Source of the DNA: Sphingorhabdus lutea
GTDB lineage: Bacteria; Pseudomonadota; Alphaproteobacteria; Sphingomonadales; Sphingomonadaceae
Assembly: GCF_001889025.1 (NCBI RefSeq)
Contig: NZ_CP018154.1
Coordinates: 2,160,501-2,224,500 of the forward strand
Reading direction: 5' to 3'
Length of the DNA: 64,000 nucleotides
Part shown: piece by piece, positions 54,227 to 64,000 of the stretch
How the letters are laid out: every line of letters begins with the position of its first letter
Numbering within the stretch: the stretch's first letter is position 1
Notes under the pieces: generated by a model
What the model saw: only the letters and a program-made list of their open reading frames with translations
What the model was told of the DNA's origin: nothing
Databases searched by the model: none
Made by a program: the position numbers and the translations under genes

Positions 54227-54685
54227 CTATTTCTTATTTATACCGTTTAGTTCTTCTTCGCCCTCACGTCGGTAGTCATCTAAAGTTTTTCCATCCCCCG
54301 GACGTAAATAGGGTGGAACGGGTTCACTGCCCGCTTCACAACGCCGAATAGATGAAGGCTCCGCACGTATTAAATTAAATGTTCCGGCTGTGTTACGGCG
54401 AAGCAGCATCGTTAGAGTTTTCTCCCTGAAATATGAATGCATCAGAGCTAAAATTGTGATTTCACGTTCAGGCACTTCACCTTCAATGACCCGCTTTATT
54501 TTAAGATCAAGAAACCACGGCCAATAGATTATTATGTCTTCACCACTGTCTCCCAGAACCGTGGGAATCTGGGCAATTGGTTTTGCTCGAATTTTTGCAT
54601 CATAACATTCGATATCCGCAGCTATTGCTTTGTTGCAAATCGCAAATGCAATCAATGCGATAATTAATTTTAGATGTGCTTTCAT
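54227..54685 (-). CDS. Exported hypothetical protein
   Basis: About 152 residues: a signal peptide (LKLIIALIAFAICNKAIAAD), then a small domain with ten or so beta strands, three cysteines (two in the mature part) and an EPVPPYLRPGDGKTLDDYRR tail. No family is recognised. The ATG at 54685 shares its A with the cobT stop (TGATG), so it is co-translated with cobT. Confidence 0.6.
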   Translation of the reverse strand: MKAHLKLIIALIAFAICNKAIAADIECYDAKIRAKPIAQIPTVLGDSGEDIIIYWPWFLDLKIKRVIEGEVPEREITILALMHSYFREKTLTMLLRRNTAGTFNLIRAEPSSIRRCEAGSEPVPPYLRPGDGKTLDDYRREGEEELNGINKK

Positions 54686-56511
54686 CAATCCTCGTCAAAT
54701 AATCCCGCCAATTGTTCCATCATTGTCCCGCCAAGCTGTTCAGCATCGTTAATGGTCACGGCGCGTTTATAATATCGCGTCACATCATGGCCAATGCCAA
54801 TGGCGTTTAATTGCACGGGCGATCGGCTTTCAATCCATGCAATAACGCTTTGTAAATGCTGCTCCAAATATGCGCCATGGTTAACCGACAAAGTGCTGTC
54901 ATCCACGGGCGCACCGTCGGAAATTACCATCAAGATTTTGCGTTCTTCGGGCCGCGCGATAAGACGGTTATGCGCCCAAAGCAGCGCTTCCCCATCGATA
55001 TTTTCTTTCAACAGCCCCTCACGCATCATCAAGCCCAAATTGCGCCGTGCATGGCGCCATGGTTCATCCGCCTTTTTATAAATAATATGGCGCAAATCAT
55101 TTAACCGTCCGGGCGATGCAGGGCGGCCCGCATTTAACCAGCTTTCACGCGATTGCCCACCCTTCCATGCGCGGGTGGTAAAGCCCAAAATTTCGGTTTT
55201 CACCCCGCAACGTTCCAATGTGCGGGCCATAATATCCGCGCTTATCGCCGCGATGGAAATGGGCCGTCCGCGCATTGACCCGCTATTGTCGATTAACAAG
55301 GTGACAATGGTGTCGCGAAATTCGACATCACGCTCCATTTTATAGGAAAGTGAGCTGCCTGGGGACACCACAATACGCGACAGGCGGGCCGCATCCAAAA
55401 GTCCTTCTTCTTGATCAAAATCCCAACTGCGGTTTTGCTGTGCCATTAAACGGCGTTGCAAACGGTTGGCAAGCCGCGTCACCGCGCCCTGCAATCCGGC
55501 AAGCTGTTGATCAAGATAGGCACGAAGCCTGTCCAATTCTTCCTCATCGGCCAATTCACTGGCGGTGACAATTTCGTCATTTTTGTCACTCCACACCCGA
55601 TATTCGCTTTGTGGTTGATTGCCGATATTGCGGCGTTGTGGGTTGACGGGCTGCATCCCTTCATCGCCCATATCGCCTTCTTGCCCGTCCATGTCGTCCA
55701 TTTCCATGTCGTCATATTCGGCGTCGCTATCTTCACCCTCGCCCTGCTGCTCCTCGGCCCTTGCTTCTACTTGGCCGGCATCACCGCTGGCATCTTGATC
55801 GCCCTCATCATTATCATCGGGGCTTTCTTCTTCATCCTCATTATCTTCGCCCGCCTGATCATCGCTATCTTCGGGGTCGGCATTGCCCTTGCTCAAATCC
55901 AAATGTTCCAACAGGCTTTGCACCATGGCGGCAAAGGCGCTTTGGTCGTCCAATAATCCGCCTAGCAAATCCAAATCGCCTGCGCCCTTTGCCTCAATGC
56001 TATCGCGCAGCATGTTAAGCCCGTTTAACGCGCGGTCGGGTGTTGCCGCGCCCGTTAATCTTTCCCGCGCAATCAGGGCGAGCGCGGTGGAAATGGGCAC
56101 TTCATCGGCGGCTCTGGCGCGGCTAATCGGATCAGATTTCATCCGCATGTCCAATGCATGGGCCAAATTATCCGCCACGCCCGACATGGAACGTGCGCCC
56201 AATGCCTCCACCCGCGCGGTTTCCAACGCATCAAATGCCGCCGCAGCAAGGGGCTCGGGCGGCCGATTGGCCAAATGCGCCGCCGCATCATGATATTTAA
56301 CTCGCAGCGCCATCGCATCGGCAAAGCCGCGCGCCTCCGCCACTTGATCGGCGGGTAAATCGCGCCCCGGCATGGGCAGTTTGAAATGCACGCCCGATTG
56401 GCTGGGTGCATCGGCGGTCCATGCCAATTCGACATTTTCATCACGCGCCATTGCCTTTGCCGTGCCGGTCAGCACGGATTTCAAATCATCAAGTGCGGTG
56501 CGTTTGGTCAT
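54685..56511 (-). CDS. cobT: Cobaltochelatase subunit CobT-type (VWA domain)
   Basis: A 608-residue protein: a helical N-terminal region, a very acidic middle (about residues 215-300, rich in Asp/Glu), and a C-terminal VWA domain with the metal motif in [18 protein letters not shown] and [12 protein letters not shown]. With CobS (AAA+ ATPase) and CobN it inserts cobalt in aerobic cobalamin synthesis; CobN is not in the window, so CobS/CobT here could also serve another chelatase-like complex. Confidence 0.9.
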   Translation of the reverse strand: MTKRTALDDLKSVLTGTAKAMARDENVELAWTADAPSQSGVHFKLPMPGRDLPADQVAEARGFADAMALRVKYHDAAAHLANRPPEPLAAAAFDALETARVEALGARSMSGVADNLAHALDMRMKSDPISRARAADEVPISTALALIARERLTGAATPDRALNGLNMLRDSIEAKGAGDLDLLGGLLDDQSAFAAMVQSLLEHLDLSKGNADPEDSDDQAGEDNEDEEESPDDNDEGDQDASGDAGQVEARAEEQQGEGEDSDAEYDDMEMDDMDGQEGDMGDEGMQPVNPQRRNIGNQPQSEYRVWSDKNDEIVTASELADEEELDRLRAYLDQQLAGLQGAVTRLANRLQRRLMAQQNRSWDFDQEEGLLDAARLSRIVVSPGSSLSYKMERDVEFRDTIVTLLIDNSGSMRGRPISIAAISADIMARTLERCGVKTEILGFTTRAWKGGQSRESWLNAGRPASPGRLNDLRHIIYKKADEPWRHARRNLGLMMREGLLKENIDGEALLWAHNRLIARPEERKILMVISDGAPVDDSTLSVNHGAYLEQHLQSVIAWIESRSPVQLNAIGIGHDVTRYYKRAVTINDAEQLGGTMMEQLAGLFDED

Positions 56512-56526
56512 GTCATTTCACCAATA

Positions 56527-57525
56527 TTAACTGGCCGATTTCCCCATAATGCCTTCGGGCAAATCCTTGCCAAAAACACGTTGATAATATTCGGCCACCA
56601 TCATGCGCTCTGCCTCATCACATTTGTTGAGGAAGGATAAACGAAAGGCAAAGCCAATATCTCCAAAAATGGCGGTATTTTGCGCCCAACTTATCACCGT
56701 GCGCGGGCTCATCACCGTGCTAATATCGCCATTGATAAATCCAGCGCGGGATAAATCGGCCACCTTTATCATATTGGCCACAACATCAGGATCGGTTTCG
56801 CCAACCTTTGACAAAATAACCTTTGCCTCAATTTCAGCGGGCAGATAATTTAACGTCACCACAATATTCCAACGGTCCATTTGCCCTTGGTTAATTTGCT
56901 GCGTTCCGTGGTAAAGCCCGCTTGTATCGCCAAGGCCGACAGTATTCGCCGTGGCAAATAAACGAAAATATGGATTAGGACGGATAACACGATTCTGGTC
57001 CAAAAGGGTCAATTTGCCTTCATTTTCCAGCACACGTTGAATAACAAACATCACATCGGGACGGCCCGCATCATATTCATCAAACACAATGGCGGTGGGA
57101 TGTTGCAACGCCCATGGCAACAAACCTTCGCGAAATTCGGTCACTTGCTTTCCATCACGCAGCACAATTGCATCGCGCCCGACAAGGTCAATCCGGCTGA
57201 TATGTGCGTCAAGGTTAATTCGGATACAGGGCCAATTTAACCGGGCCGCGACCTGTTCCACATGGGTGGATTTACCCGTGCCATGATATCCTTGCACCAT
57301 GACGCGGCGATTAAAGGCAAAACCGGCCAAAATGGCGGCGGTGGTTTCATGGTCAAAAACATAGCTGGGGTCTAAATCCGGCACACGTTCGTCTGCTTCG
57401 GAAAATGCGGGAATTTCCATGTCCAAATCAATGCCAAAAACATCGCGTGCCTTTACCATTTTGTCCGGTGCGGCCATGATGGTGTCGCCTGCTGTTCCGG
57501 CGGTAATATTGGGGATGTCGCTCAT
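56527..57525 (-). CDS. cobS: Cobaltochelatase subunit CobS-type (AAA+ ATPase)
   Basis: A 332-residue MoxR-like AAA+ ATPase: Walker A in [20 protein letters not shown], Walker B in [16 protein letters not shown], sensor 1 in [12 protein letters not shown]. The N-terminal [14 protein letters not shown] is typical of CobS. It powers CobN metal insertion together with CobT, whose gene follows 15 bases downstream. Confidence 0.92.
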   Translation of the reverse strand: MSDIPNITAGTAGDTIMAAPDKMVKARDVFGIDLDMEIPAFSEADERVPDLDPSYVFDHETTAAILAGFAFNRRVMVQGYHGTGKSTHVEQVAARLNWPCIRINLDAHISRIDLVGRDAIVLRDGKQVTEFREGLLPWALQHPTAIVFDEYDAGRPDVMFVIQRVLENEGKLTLLDQNRVIRPNPYFRLFATANTVGLGDTSGLYHGTQQINQGQMDRWNIVVTLNYLPAEIEAKVILSKVGETDPDVVANMIKVADLSRAGFINGDISTVMSPRTVISWAQNTAIFGDIGFAFRLSFLNKCDEAERMMVAEYYQRVFGKDLPEGIMGKSAS

Positions 57526-57696
57526 TTATATACCCTTTATTTATATCTTAATTTGGCGTTTTTTTAATCATTTGATGAACCCTTAAAGAGTAACATATTA
57601 TATGTCGAGAGCGAGATGTCCTTTTGGACAAATATCATGGCATATTATATGAAATAATGTTACATAGGCTAATTAAGGATTAAGCGGAGATGCCTT

Positions 57697-58065
57697 ATGA
57701 GCTATATTGAAGGTTTTGTTATTGCCTGTGCCAAGGCAAAGAAACAAGAATTCATTCATCATGCCAATCATATGGATAGCATATTCATGGAAATGGGCGC
57801 GATCCGCGTTATTGAATGTTGGGCCGATGATGTTCCAAATGGAAATTTGACAGATTTTCGCAAGGCGGTGCAGGCAAAGGAGGATGAAGATGTCATCTTT
57901 AGCTGGATTGAATGGCCGGATAAGGAAACCCGAAACAAAGCCTATGCCGTCATGATGGACCCGAAAAATGATGACCCGCGATTGGATATGGAAAAATATC
58001 CCATGCCATTTGATGGAAAAAGGATGATTTTTGGAGGATTCACCCCCGTGGTCCAATTAAATTAA
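57697..58065 (+). CDS. DUF1428 family protein
   Basis: A 122-residue protein of the dimeric alpha/beta-barrel type: MSYIEGFVIACAKAKKQEFI, then GAIRVIECWADDVPNGNLTDF and KRMIFGGFTPVVQL at the end. The family has no proven function. It is followed ten bases later by the VOC gene and is probably co-transcribed with it. Confidence 0.9.
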   Translation: MSYIEGFVIACAKAKKQEFIHHANHMDSIFMEMGAIRVIECWADDVPNGNLTDFRKAVQAKEDEDVIFSWIEWPDKETRNKAYAVMMDPKNDDPRLDMEKYPMPFDGKRMIFGGFTPVVQLN

Positions 58066-58075
58066 GGAATATTAT

Positions 58076-58861
58076 ATGACAAATCACAAAAATAAACATG
58101 GTGATTTTATTTGGTATGAATTGATGACCAGCGACATTGACGGCGCAGAAAAATTCTATGGCCCGTTGTTAAATTGGACATTTGAAACCGTGCCAGGGTC
58201 AGATGTTGATTACCGCATTTTTTCCCATGACAACACTCAAATTGGGGGCTTTTTGCAATTGAATGAGGATATGATGGCTGGCGGCGCCAAACCGAATATG
58301 ACGGGATATATTGCCGTTAATAATGTGGATGAATGCTGCGCCGATATTATTACCAATGGCGGCGCGGTTTTAATGCCCGCATGGGATATTGACGGCGTGG
58401 GCCGCACCGCCTTTGTTACCGACCCACAGGGCATCCCCTTTTACATCATGGCCCCGTTAAATAATGACCATGCCAGCGAAAGCTTTGCCGCCCTTGCCCC
58501 GCGCATTGGCCATGCTGCATGGAATGAGCTTTCCACCACCGACCAAGAAGGCGCAAAGACATTTTACCGCGCCATATTTGGATGGGTAGTTGATGGCGAT
58601 ATGGATATGGGCCCCATGGGCAAATATGAATTTTGGCGCCATGATTTTATGATTGGCGCGGTGATGACAAAGCCGGATGAAATGCCCGTGCCCAATTGGG
58701 TTTATTATTTCCGCGTGGTCAGCCTTGAAAAAGCAGCCGCAATCGCAAAGGAAAATGGCGCATTGTCCGTTGGCGAATTGCAACCCATTCCGGGTGATGA
58801 GTTTTGCCTGCATGGCATTGACCCACAGGGCGCTTTATTCGCGCTTGTCGGACAGAAATAG
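58076..58861 (+). CDS. Two-domain VOC (glyoxalase-fold) protein
   Basis: 261 residues with two vicinal-oxygen-chelate domains in tandem, each opening with G-D-F-I-W-Y-E-L-M-T-S or HAAWNELSTTDQEGAKTFYR and closing with a D-PQG motif (VTDPQGIPFYIMAPL and GIDPQGALFALVG). Such proteins are called hydroxylases or lyases in actinomycetes, but the reaction is not predictable. No signal peptide. Confidence 0.88.
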   Translation: MTNHKNKHGDFIWYELMTSDIDGAEKFYGPLLNWTFETVPGSDVDYRIFSHDNTQIGGFLQLNEDMMAGGAKPNMTGYIAVNNVDECCADIITNGGAVLMPAWDIDGVGRTAFVTDPQGIPFYIMAPLNNDHASESFAALAPRIGHAAWNELSTTDQEGAKTFYRAIFGWVVDGDMDMGPMGKYEFWRHDFMIGAVMTKPDEMPVPNWVYYFRVVSLEKAAAIAKENGALSVGELQPIPGDEFCLHGIDPQGALFALVGQK

Positions 58862-58864
58862 CGT

Positions 58865-59482
58865 CTATTGACGGTTTGCAGCCGCCCTTAACAGCTGATA
58901 AGCATCCACCGCTTCTTGTAATTTGGTTTCAAAACGGCGCTCACCCTTATTATTATCGGGGTGATATTGCCTTAATTTTTGGGCATAGGCCTTGCGGATT
59001 GCAACACCGTCGGCATCTTGGCTCAATCCCAATATTTTTAGCGCCCTTGCCTGTTCAGGGGGCAGTTGCGGCGTCGAGGAAAAATGGCCCGATGCATGTT
59101 GGCCCTCTACATTTTGGCGATATTCACGGAACCGCGCGCCTATCGCGTCCAATGGATCGGAAAAATCATTCCATGCCGGGCCGCTTTTGGTGAAATGGTC
59201 GCTGCCATCGGGCCATTTGCTGCGCGGATTATGCCAGCCACTTGCCGGATGCTGCGCCGCGTGAATTTCCGCAGCGTCCATGCCATCGAAAAAATTATAT
59301 CCTTTGTTAAAAGCACGAACATGCTCCAAACAATAATATCGCCATTGCGGCGGCCCATCACTTGGCCGGTCCAACAGGGGCGGCGCGCGAAACTCGCCCG
59401 CTTCATTACAATCCGCCGCCATACAAATTTGCCCCTCATTGGCAATTCGGCCTGCATAACGATCATGTTTTTCTTTATTCAT
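58865..59482 (-). CDS. J-domain protein (C-terminal DnaJ domain)
   Basis: A 205-residue protein with an N-terminal part containing CMAADCNEAGEF and C-L-E-H, perhaps a zinc site, and a C-terminal J domain (LKILGLSQDADGVAIRKAYA, then YHPDNNKGERRFETKLQEAV, with the HPD motif that stimulates DnaK). This layout, J domain last, is common in Sphingomonadales and rhizobia. Divergent from bolA. Confidence 0.9.
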   Translation of the reverse strand: MNKEKHDRYAGRIANEGQICMAADCNEAGEFRAPPLLDRPSDGPPQWRYYCLEHVRAFNKGYNFFDGMDAAEIHAAQHPASGWHNPRSKWPDGSDHFTKSGPAWNDFSDPLDAIGARFREYRQNVEGQHASGHFSSTPQLPPEQARALKILGLSQDADGVAIRKAYAQKLRQYHPDNNKGERRFETKLQEAVDAYQLLRAAANRQ

Positions 59483-59550
59483 AAATTTAAAAAGTGGACT
59501 TTGCGGATTTAATACCCATATTTGAAACGAAATATTTATATGGGGATTTT

Positions 59551-59826
59551 ATGACCAAAGGTCCAGTGCACATTGAAATTGAAAATTTATTACAGGCCGC
59601 ATTTTCGCCCGAATATTTATCCGTCAATAATGATAGCGCCAATCATAAAGGGCATAGCGGCGATGATGGTTCGGGCGCAAGCCATTTTTCAATTGAGATT
59701 AAAAGCGCCGCGTTCAACAATGTCAATCGGGTGATGCGGCAACGCATGGTGAATAATGCATTGGGCGATATTCCGGGCAATCGTGTCCACGCCATGGCAA
59801 TAAAAGCAATTGGCACAGCCGATTAA
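59551..59826 (+). CDS. bolA: BolA family protein
   Basis: A 91-residue BolA-fold protein: IEIENLLQAAFSPEYLSVNN, a His/Gly-rich loop, ASHFSIEIKSAAFNNVNRVM and RVHAMAIKAIGTA with the conserved His. BolA proteins pair with monothiol glutaredoxins in iron-sulfur handling. The ATG at 59551 follows a GGGGA motif; the longer frame is not supported. Divergence from the J-domain gene is common in alphaproteobacteria. Confidence 0.92.
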   Translation: MTKGPVHIEIENLLQAAFSPEYLSVNNDSANHKGHSGDDGSGASHFSIEIKSAAFNNVNRVMRQRMVNNALGDIPGNRVHAMAIKAIGTAD

Positions 59827-60001
59827 AGGCATTGGGTGAAAACCGAAACCTAATATTGAAGAAAAACAGGCGGTAAAATATTTGCGCCTTTCAAAAAAAA
59901 TCAGCCGCATACTCATTGGTAACATGTCATTTATGCCGTAATGACAGGCTATCATCATCCCATTATAATCTGCCAATGAAAAATAATCATCTTTGGGTAT
60001 A

Positions 60002-61534
60002 ATGGCAAAAATACGTAACTTAATTTTAATTTTGGGCGATCAATTAACCCCCAAAATTTCCAGCTTAAAAAATGCCGATCCGATGCAGGACGTTATTTTA
60101 ATGGCCGAGTTGCCCGAAGAGGCAAGCTATGTTCAACATCATAAAAAGAAAATCGCCTTTTTATTTTCCGCCATGCGCCATTTTGCCGATGAATTGCGCC
60201 AATCTGGTTGGACCGTGCTTTATATCACATTGGATTCCCCCGATAATCAGGGCGATTTTACTGCACAAACCCAAAAAGCCATCCAGCATTTTAAACCCCA
60301 AAATATCATTGTGACCGATGCGGGCGAATGGCGTTTATCGCAAATGTTCAAAAATTGGCAAAATATACTGAAAATAAATATACATATTGCCCCAGATACA
60401 AGATTTTTGTGCACAGAGAAAGAATTTGAAAATTGGGCTCATGGCCGCAAAATATTGCGCATGGAATATTTTTACCGCGATATGCGCCGTAAAACCGGCC
60501 TTTTAATGGATGATGATAAACCGGTTGGCGGCAAATGGAATTTTGATACTGAAAACCGAAAACCGGCGGATAATAATTTATTCATGCCGCAGCCAAAAAA
60601 GTTCGCGCCAGATGCGACAACCCAAAATATTCTCGACCTTGTTTCGACAAGATTTGACAATAATTTTGGTGATATAGAACCATTTACATTTGCCGTCACC
60701 AGGGATGATGCACGCCGCGCATTTGACCATTTTGTTCAAAATGCATTGCCAAATTTTGGTGATTATCAAGACGCCATGTTGGAAGGTGAGCCATTTTTAT
60801 ATCATTCGGTCATCGCCCAATATCTTAATTGCGGTTTATTGGACCCGCTGGAGATTTGCCGCAAAGTAGAGGCGGCATATCATGCAGGCACCGTGCCGAT
60901 AAATGCCGCAGAGGGTTATATAAGGCAAATTATCGGTTGGCGTGAATATATTCGCGCTATTTACTGGTTTAAAATGCCGCAATATGAAAATGAGAATTTT
61001 TTCAATCATCACCGCCCCCTGCCCAATTTTTATTGGACGGGTGAAACCGACATGTCTTGTGTCAAAGACGCAATTGCCCAAACAAAACGCCACGCCTACG
61101 CCCATCATATCCAACGATTGATGGTCACAGGAAATTTTGCCATGCTTGCCGGGGTTAATCCCCATGAACTGCATTTATGGTATTTAAGCGTCTATGCCGA
61201 TGCATATGAATGGGTTGAAATGCCCAACACAATTGGCATGAGCCAATTTGCAGATGGCGGGCTTTTGGCATCAAAACCCTATGCGGCCAGCGGTGCTTAT
61301 ATTAACCGCATGTCAAATTATTGCAAAAATTGCGCCTATAATGTCAAAAAACGCACCGGCAAAGATGCCTGTCCTTTTAATGCTTTATATTGGGATTTTA
61401 TGTCCCGTCATGCGGATAAATTGAAAACCAATCCCCGAATTGGCCAAATGCTGCGCACCTATGAAAAATTTAGCGAAGAAGAAAAACAAGCGATAAAAAT
61501 AAGCAGTGAAAATTTTCTAAAAAAGCTTTCATAA
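60002..61534 (+). CDS. Cryptochrome/photolyase with iron-sulfur cluster (FeS-BCP, PhrB-like)
   Basis: A 510-residue photolyase-related protein: [16 protein letters not shown] at the start, [37 protein letters not shown], and the C-terminal cluster cysteines in [29 protein letters not shown], together with an earlier Cys in D-M-S-C-V-K. These belong to the bacterial (6-4) photolyase group, which repairs (6-4) UV photoproducts with FAD and light. The start at 60002 (ATG) is preferred to the TTG three codons earlier. Confidence 0.93.
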   Translation: MAKIRNLILILGDQLTPKISSLKNADPMQDVILMAELPEEASYVQHHKKKIAFLFSAMRHFADELRQSGWTVLYITLDSPDNQGDFTAQTQKAIQHFKPQNIIVTDAGEWRLSQMFKNWQNILKINIHIAPDTRFLCTEKEFENWAHGRKILRMEYFYRDMRRKTGLLMDDDKPVGGKWNFDTENRKPADNNLFMPQPKKFAPDATTQNILDLVSTRFDNNFGDIEPFTFAVTRDDARRAFDHFVQNALPNFGDYQDAMLEGEPFLYHSVIAQYLNCGLLDPLEICRKVEAAYHAGTVPINAAEGYIRQIIGWREYIRAIYWFKMPQYENENFFNHHRPLPNFYWTGETDMSCVKDAIAQTKRHAYAHHIQRLMVTGNFAMLAGVNPHELHLWYLSVYADAYEWVEMPNTIGMSQFADGGLLASKPYAASGAYINRMSNYCKNCAYNVKKRTGKDACPFNALYWDFMSRHADKLKTNPRIGQMLRTYEKFSEEEKQAIKISSENFLKKLS

Positions 61535-61671
61535 TGGGCCGCTATACAAAATCTACCTTGCCGCAAAAAATATGTGCGGCATGCGCCCGCCCCTTTGCAT
61601 GGCGCAAAAAATGGGAAAAAAATTGGGATGATGTAAAATATTGTTCCGATAGATGCCGGCGCAAAAGATGA
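61534..61671 (+). CDS. DUF2256 small zinc-binding protein
   Basis: 45 residues, [20 protein letters not shown] and then [21 protein letters not shown], with a C-x2-C and a C-x3-C pair for zinc. This is the DUF2256 family, usually found beside photolyase genes. Its ATG shares a base with the photolyase stop (TAATG), so both are translated together. It ends three bases from the convergent desuccinylase-like gene. Confidence 0.93.
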   Translation: MGRYTKSTLPQKICAACARPFAWRKKWEKNWDDVKYCSDRCRRKR

Positions 61672-61674
61672 TTT

Positions 61675-62826
61675 TTACAAAAGCTCATCTTCATCTAATA
61701 AAGTTTCGCTGAAAATTGCATCGGATAATTTTTCAATCCTTTCCTCCACATCATCAAATAATTTAACCTCGGCAATATGGAATAATGCATCGCCCTGATT
61801 CACAATTGGCAAATTTGAATGGCCAATAATTAAACCATCGGCAGGACAGGTTAATTCTTCTGGACACTCGCCAAATATATCGGAAATTTCGGCTATTACC
61901 TCCCCCTTTTTAACCGCATTGCCCGATGTTTTTAACATTTTGCACAATCCCCCACGGCTGGCGCGAAGCCAAAAACTGCCCTTTGCACGGGCCGGCTTTG
62001 CCGCCACCTTGCCCAATCTTTTGGTTTTTATCATCCCCATATTTTGCAGGACACGGAAAATACCAATCACCCCAATATTAACCGAAAAATCATCAATGCG
62101 CAGCGCCTCTCCCGCCTCCATCAACAACATTTCCACCCCGCGCTCCTTTGCCATGGCTCGCAAAGAACCATCGCGTAGCGCAGAAACGATAATGGCAGGC
62201 GGGGCAAAGGCCTTTGCCAATTCGGCAAGCCGTTCGCTGCCCGCATCAATGCGGATTTGCGGCAAATTATATCTATGCTGCGCCGCAGAGTGAATATCAA
62301 TGCCCAGCGAGCATCGATCCACAATTTCTGAGGTGAAAATATAGGCAAGCTGTGAACCAAGTGAACCTTTTTTAGAACCAGGAAAGCACCGATTTAAATC
62401 GCGCCTGTCGGGCAAATATCTTTGCTGTGCAATAAATCCAAACATATTGACGACGGGCAGGCACAAAATCGTCCCCGCAAGCGCCTTGGGACGCAGTTTT
62501 GCAATTACACGCCGGATAATCTCTGTGCCGGTAATTTCATCGCCATGTATTGCGGCGCTGATAAAAATAGTGGGGCCTTTATATCTGCCATGCACCACAT
62601 GCACTTCTAAATTTGCCTGCATACCGGCGGAAAGGTCGCTGACCGGAAGGGCGACACGCCGCGCTGTCCCAGGCGCGATACTCTCTCCAGAGATGATAAA
62701 GGGTGCGGCTTTTACTTTGGGCACTTTATCCTTGCCCAGCTTATCTTTAGACGACTTAACTTTAGACGACTTATCTTTAGACGGCTCTACATTTATTATA
62801 TTTTTTGGCTGCTTTTCATTATTCAT
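61675..62826 (-). CDS. Succinylglutamate desuccinylase/aspartoacylase family protein
   Basis: A 383-residue zinc carboxypeptidase-like protein: FISAAIHGDEITGTEIIRRV (zinc H-G-D-E), LPVVNMFGFIAQQRYLPDRRDLNRCFPG, and IDIHSAAQHRYNLPQIR (zinc His). The C-terminal lipoyl-like domain contains K-K-G-E-V-I-A-E-I-S-D-I-F. The N-terminal 35 residues are an unusual Lys/Ser-rich stretch of SKDK and SKVK repeats encoded by near-identical 15-18 base units. The physiological substrate is unknown. Confidence 0.87.
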   Translation of the reverse strand: MNNEKQPKNIINVEPSKDKSSKVKSSKDKLGKDKVPKVKAAPFIISGESIAPGTARRVALPVSDLSAGMQANLEVHVVHGRYKGPTIFISAAIHGDEITGTEIIRRVIAKLRPKALAGTILCLPVVNMFGFIAQQRYLPDRRDLNRCFPGSKKGSLGSQLAYIFTSEIVDRCSLGIDIHSAAQHRYNLPQIRIDAGSERLAELAKAFAPPAIIVSALRDGSLRAMAKERGVEMLLMEAGEALRIDDFSVNIGVIGIFRVLQNMGMIKTKRLGKVAAKPARAKGSFWLRASRGGLCKMLKTSGNAVKKGEVIAEISDIFGECPEELTCPADGLIIGHSNLPIVNQGDALFHIAEVKLFDDVEERIEKLSDAIFSETLLDEDELL

Positions 62827-62991
62827 GGTAAATTAGTGGCATAAATCCCATCTTTTGCAACAAATATCCTAACCGCAGCGGTCTTTGGATATATTTAAGA
62901 TAAGAGGAAAATTTCGCCGCGCCTTGCGCCCAAAAAATAAAGTAGCATATTTTTCTTGAAAAATATGCCTTTGCAAACTTCTCAAGAAAAA

Positions 62992-63066
62992 TGGTGCCCG
63001 AGGGCGGATTTGAACCACCGACACGCGGATTTTCAATCCGCTGCTCTACCCCTGAGCTACTCGGGC
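62992..63066 (-). tRNA. tRNA-Phe (anticodon GAA)
   Basis: A 75-nt tRNA (with DNA-encoded CCA) with acceptor stem GCCCGAG/CTCGGGC, anticodon stem GCGGA/TCCGC, loop TTGAAAA (anticodon GAA) and T-arm GGTTCAAATCC. Confidence 0.97.
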
Positions 63067-63169
63067 ACTTGCAAATTATTGCAAGCTATCCGCATTGATG
63101 CGGAAGCGAAGCCTATAAGCAGCAGCACCTCATCTTGGCAAGCCTTTTATGCAATTTTTAGTGATTTTA

Positions 63170-63352
63170 TTATTCATCGTCCGAAAATTGGTCCATCGCC
63201 ATCGGGTCGACACGCTCTCCAGCAATCCGATATCCCTCGCCCAACCAACGCAAAAGGTCCCTATCCTTGCATCCTGCACTGCAAAATGGTGCAAATTCGC
63301 TATTGCTATTTTTTCGGCACGAGGGACATTTTGTTCCTGATATTTTATCCAT
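63170..63352 (-). CDS. yacG: DNA gyrase inhibitor YacG
   Basis: A 60-residue zinc protein, MDKISGTKCPSCRKNSNSEF and then APFCSAGCKDRDLLRWLGEGYRI, with the C-x2-C and C-x3-C zinc pairs. YacG binds GyrB and blocks its DNA-binding. The ATG at 63352 lies eight bases inside the end of the RNase gene, so it is translationally coupled. Confidence 0.92.
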   Translation of the reverse strand: MDKISGTKCPSCRKNSNSEFAPFCSAGCKDRDLLRWLGEGYRIAGERVDPMAMDQFSDDE

Positions 63353-64000
63353 AAATTTCCGCCTCATTATGAAATAATGCCCCATATATTGGCAAATGAC
63401 CCGATGAACTAAGATTTATCTGACGGCCCAACGCATTTTGCAGTGAATCGACCAGCCCCTGATTCTGTTCCAATAAGGCGGCAATTGCGGGATGAACCTT
63501 AATTTGCAATTGCCCTGCGCCCTTTATATTTGCGGCACGCGCCAATATTTGTACGGCGGCGGCATAGCTGCGCCGATATTGCAATATTTCCACCACCGAT
63601 GGCCCTGTGCGCCTGCGCACAATTTGCATAAAACCGAATCCATTAACCGCAGTGCGCTCACAATTTGCATGCATATGTGCGTCAAAAATATCGCAGATTT
63701 CCTGACGTTCTGATTTTAATGCCAATGTCGGGAAATCAACGCCAATCGACCCTTGCAAATCAAAGGCGTAAATGGCCTTCGCCACTTGTTCTGCGGCCTT
63801 TTTGGCAAGCTGATATGGCGGCAGGCTGCCGTCAATGTCAATTAACGTCATTGCCGGGGTGATATGAATGTCCAATTCCCCCCCTTCAAAAACCCACTGA
63901 CCATCCCATGCCATTTGGTATAAATCCTCCCACCCATAATCGAATATATTTTCAATTTGCGGGGTTAATTTTCGTGGAGGCTTTTGCTGATTCGCGGCTA
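63345..64000 (-). CDS. Ribonuclease E/G family protein, 3' part (cut by window edge)
   Basis: The frame is open to the window end, so it is the C-terminal 217 residues. AMTLIDIDGSLPPYQLAKKA and IGVDFPTLALKSERQEI resemble the Asp-containing catalytic core of RNase E/G (normally FDLIDVDAG-like and I-I-D-F-I-D-M). GFGFMQIVRRRTGPSVVEIL matches RNase G-like VEM-T-R-R-R. The alphaproteobacterial group beside yacG is a short RNase E/G relative. The start is outside the window. Confidence 0.85.
   Translation of the reverse strand, partial: AANQQKPPRKLTPQIENIFDYGWEDLYQMAWDGQWVFEGGELDIHITPAMTLIDIDGSLPPYQLAKKAAEQVAKAIYAFDLQGSIGVDFPTLALKSERQEICDIFDAHMHANCERTAVNGFGFMQIVRRRTGPSVVEILQYRRSYAAAVQILARAANIKGAGQLQIKVHPAIAALLEQNQGLVDSLQNALGRQINLSSSGHLPIYGALFHNEAEIYG

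Overview
The window looks like a chromosome segment of an alphaproteobacterium, most likely a rather AT-rich member of the Sphingomonadales. This rests on a CpdR-type single-domain response regulator beside an N-formylglutamate amidohydrolase-like gene, a valine-degradation (mms) operon, CobS/CobT-type genes, a short HisG followed by NusB and ThiL, and YacG overlapping an RNase E/G-family gene. The genus is inference, since no rRNA gene is present.

Layout. Bases 1-12000 are host chromosome: a truncated flavin monooxygenase, L-serine dehydratase, a DUF3703 gene, tRNA-Leu(CAA), a coniferyl-aldehyde-dehydrogenase-like gene, a leftward valine/isobutyryl-CoA operon (mmsA to mmsB, about 9843-4005), a candidate small RNA with a clear terminator, and the amidohydrolase/cpdR pair next to tRNA-Arg(CCG). 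Bases about 12002-45304 are a 33-kb integrated mobile element in the 3' end of tRNA-Arg. Bases 45365-64000 are host again: sel1-like, hydratase, thiL-nusB-hisG, DUF2332, hydrolase, dehydrogenase, cysS, nitroreductase, cobT-cobS, DUF1428/VOC, J-domain protein, bolA, photolyase with DUF2256, a desuccinylase-like gene, tRNA-Phe(GAA), yacG and a partial RNase E/G gene.

The element. It carries a large serine recombinase at its left end and MobC plus a MOBP-like relaxase at its right end. A long translationally coupled leftward operon (37018-30719) encodes a coupling-protein ATPase split into two genes, a VWA lipoprotein, a many-spanning membrane protein and several unknowns. No VirB4-like ATPase or other type IV secretion gene is visible, so it is best read as an integrative mobilizable element that brings its own coupling protein. 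Cargo is a Zn/Cd/Co-type efflux set (MerR regulator, two CDF transporters, CzcCBA), ArdA anti-restriction, a HigBA-like toxin-antitoxin pair, and a DUF5131-TcmP-DUF4145 operon that may be a defence or nucleic-acid-modification system.

The most unusual point is at the element ends. Three 81-bp tandem repeats, each carrying a copy of the tRNA 3' end, follow tRNA-Arg. The recombinase reading frame runs through all of them and through the antisense of the tRNA. If the element excises through the 54-bp core shared with the right end, the same frame continues for about 35 codons into the right end and stops in a TGA that overlaps the mobC start codon. Excision would therefore build a recombinase-mobC-relaxase operon that does not exist in the integrated form.
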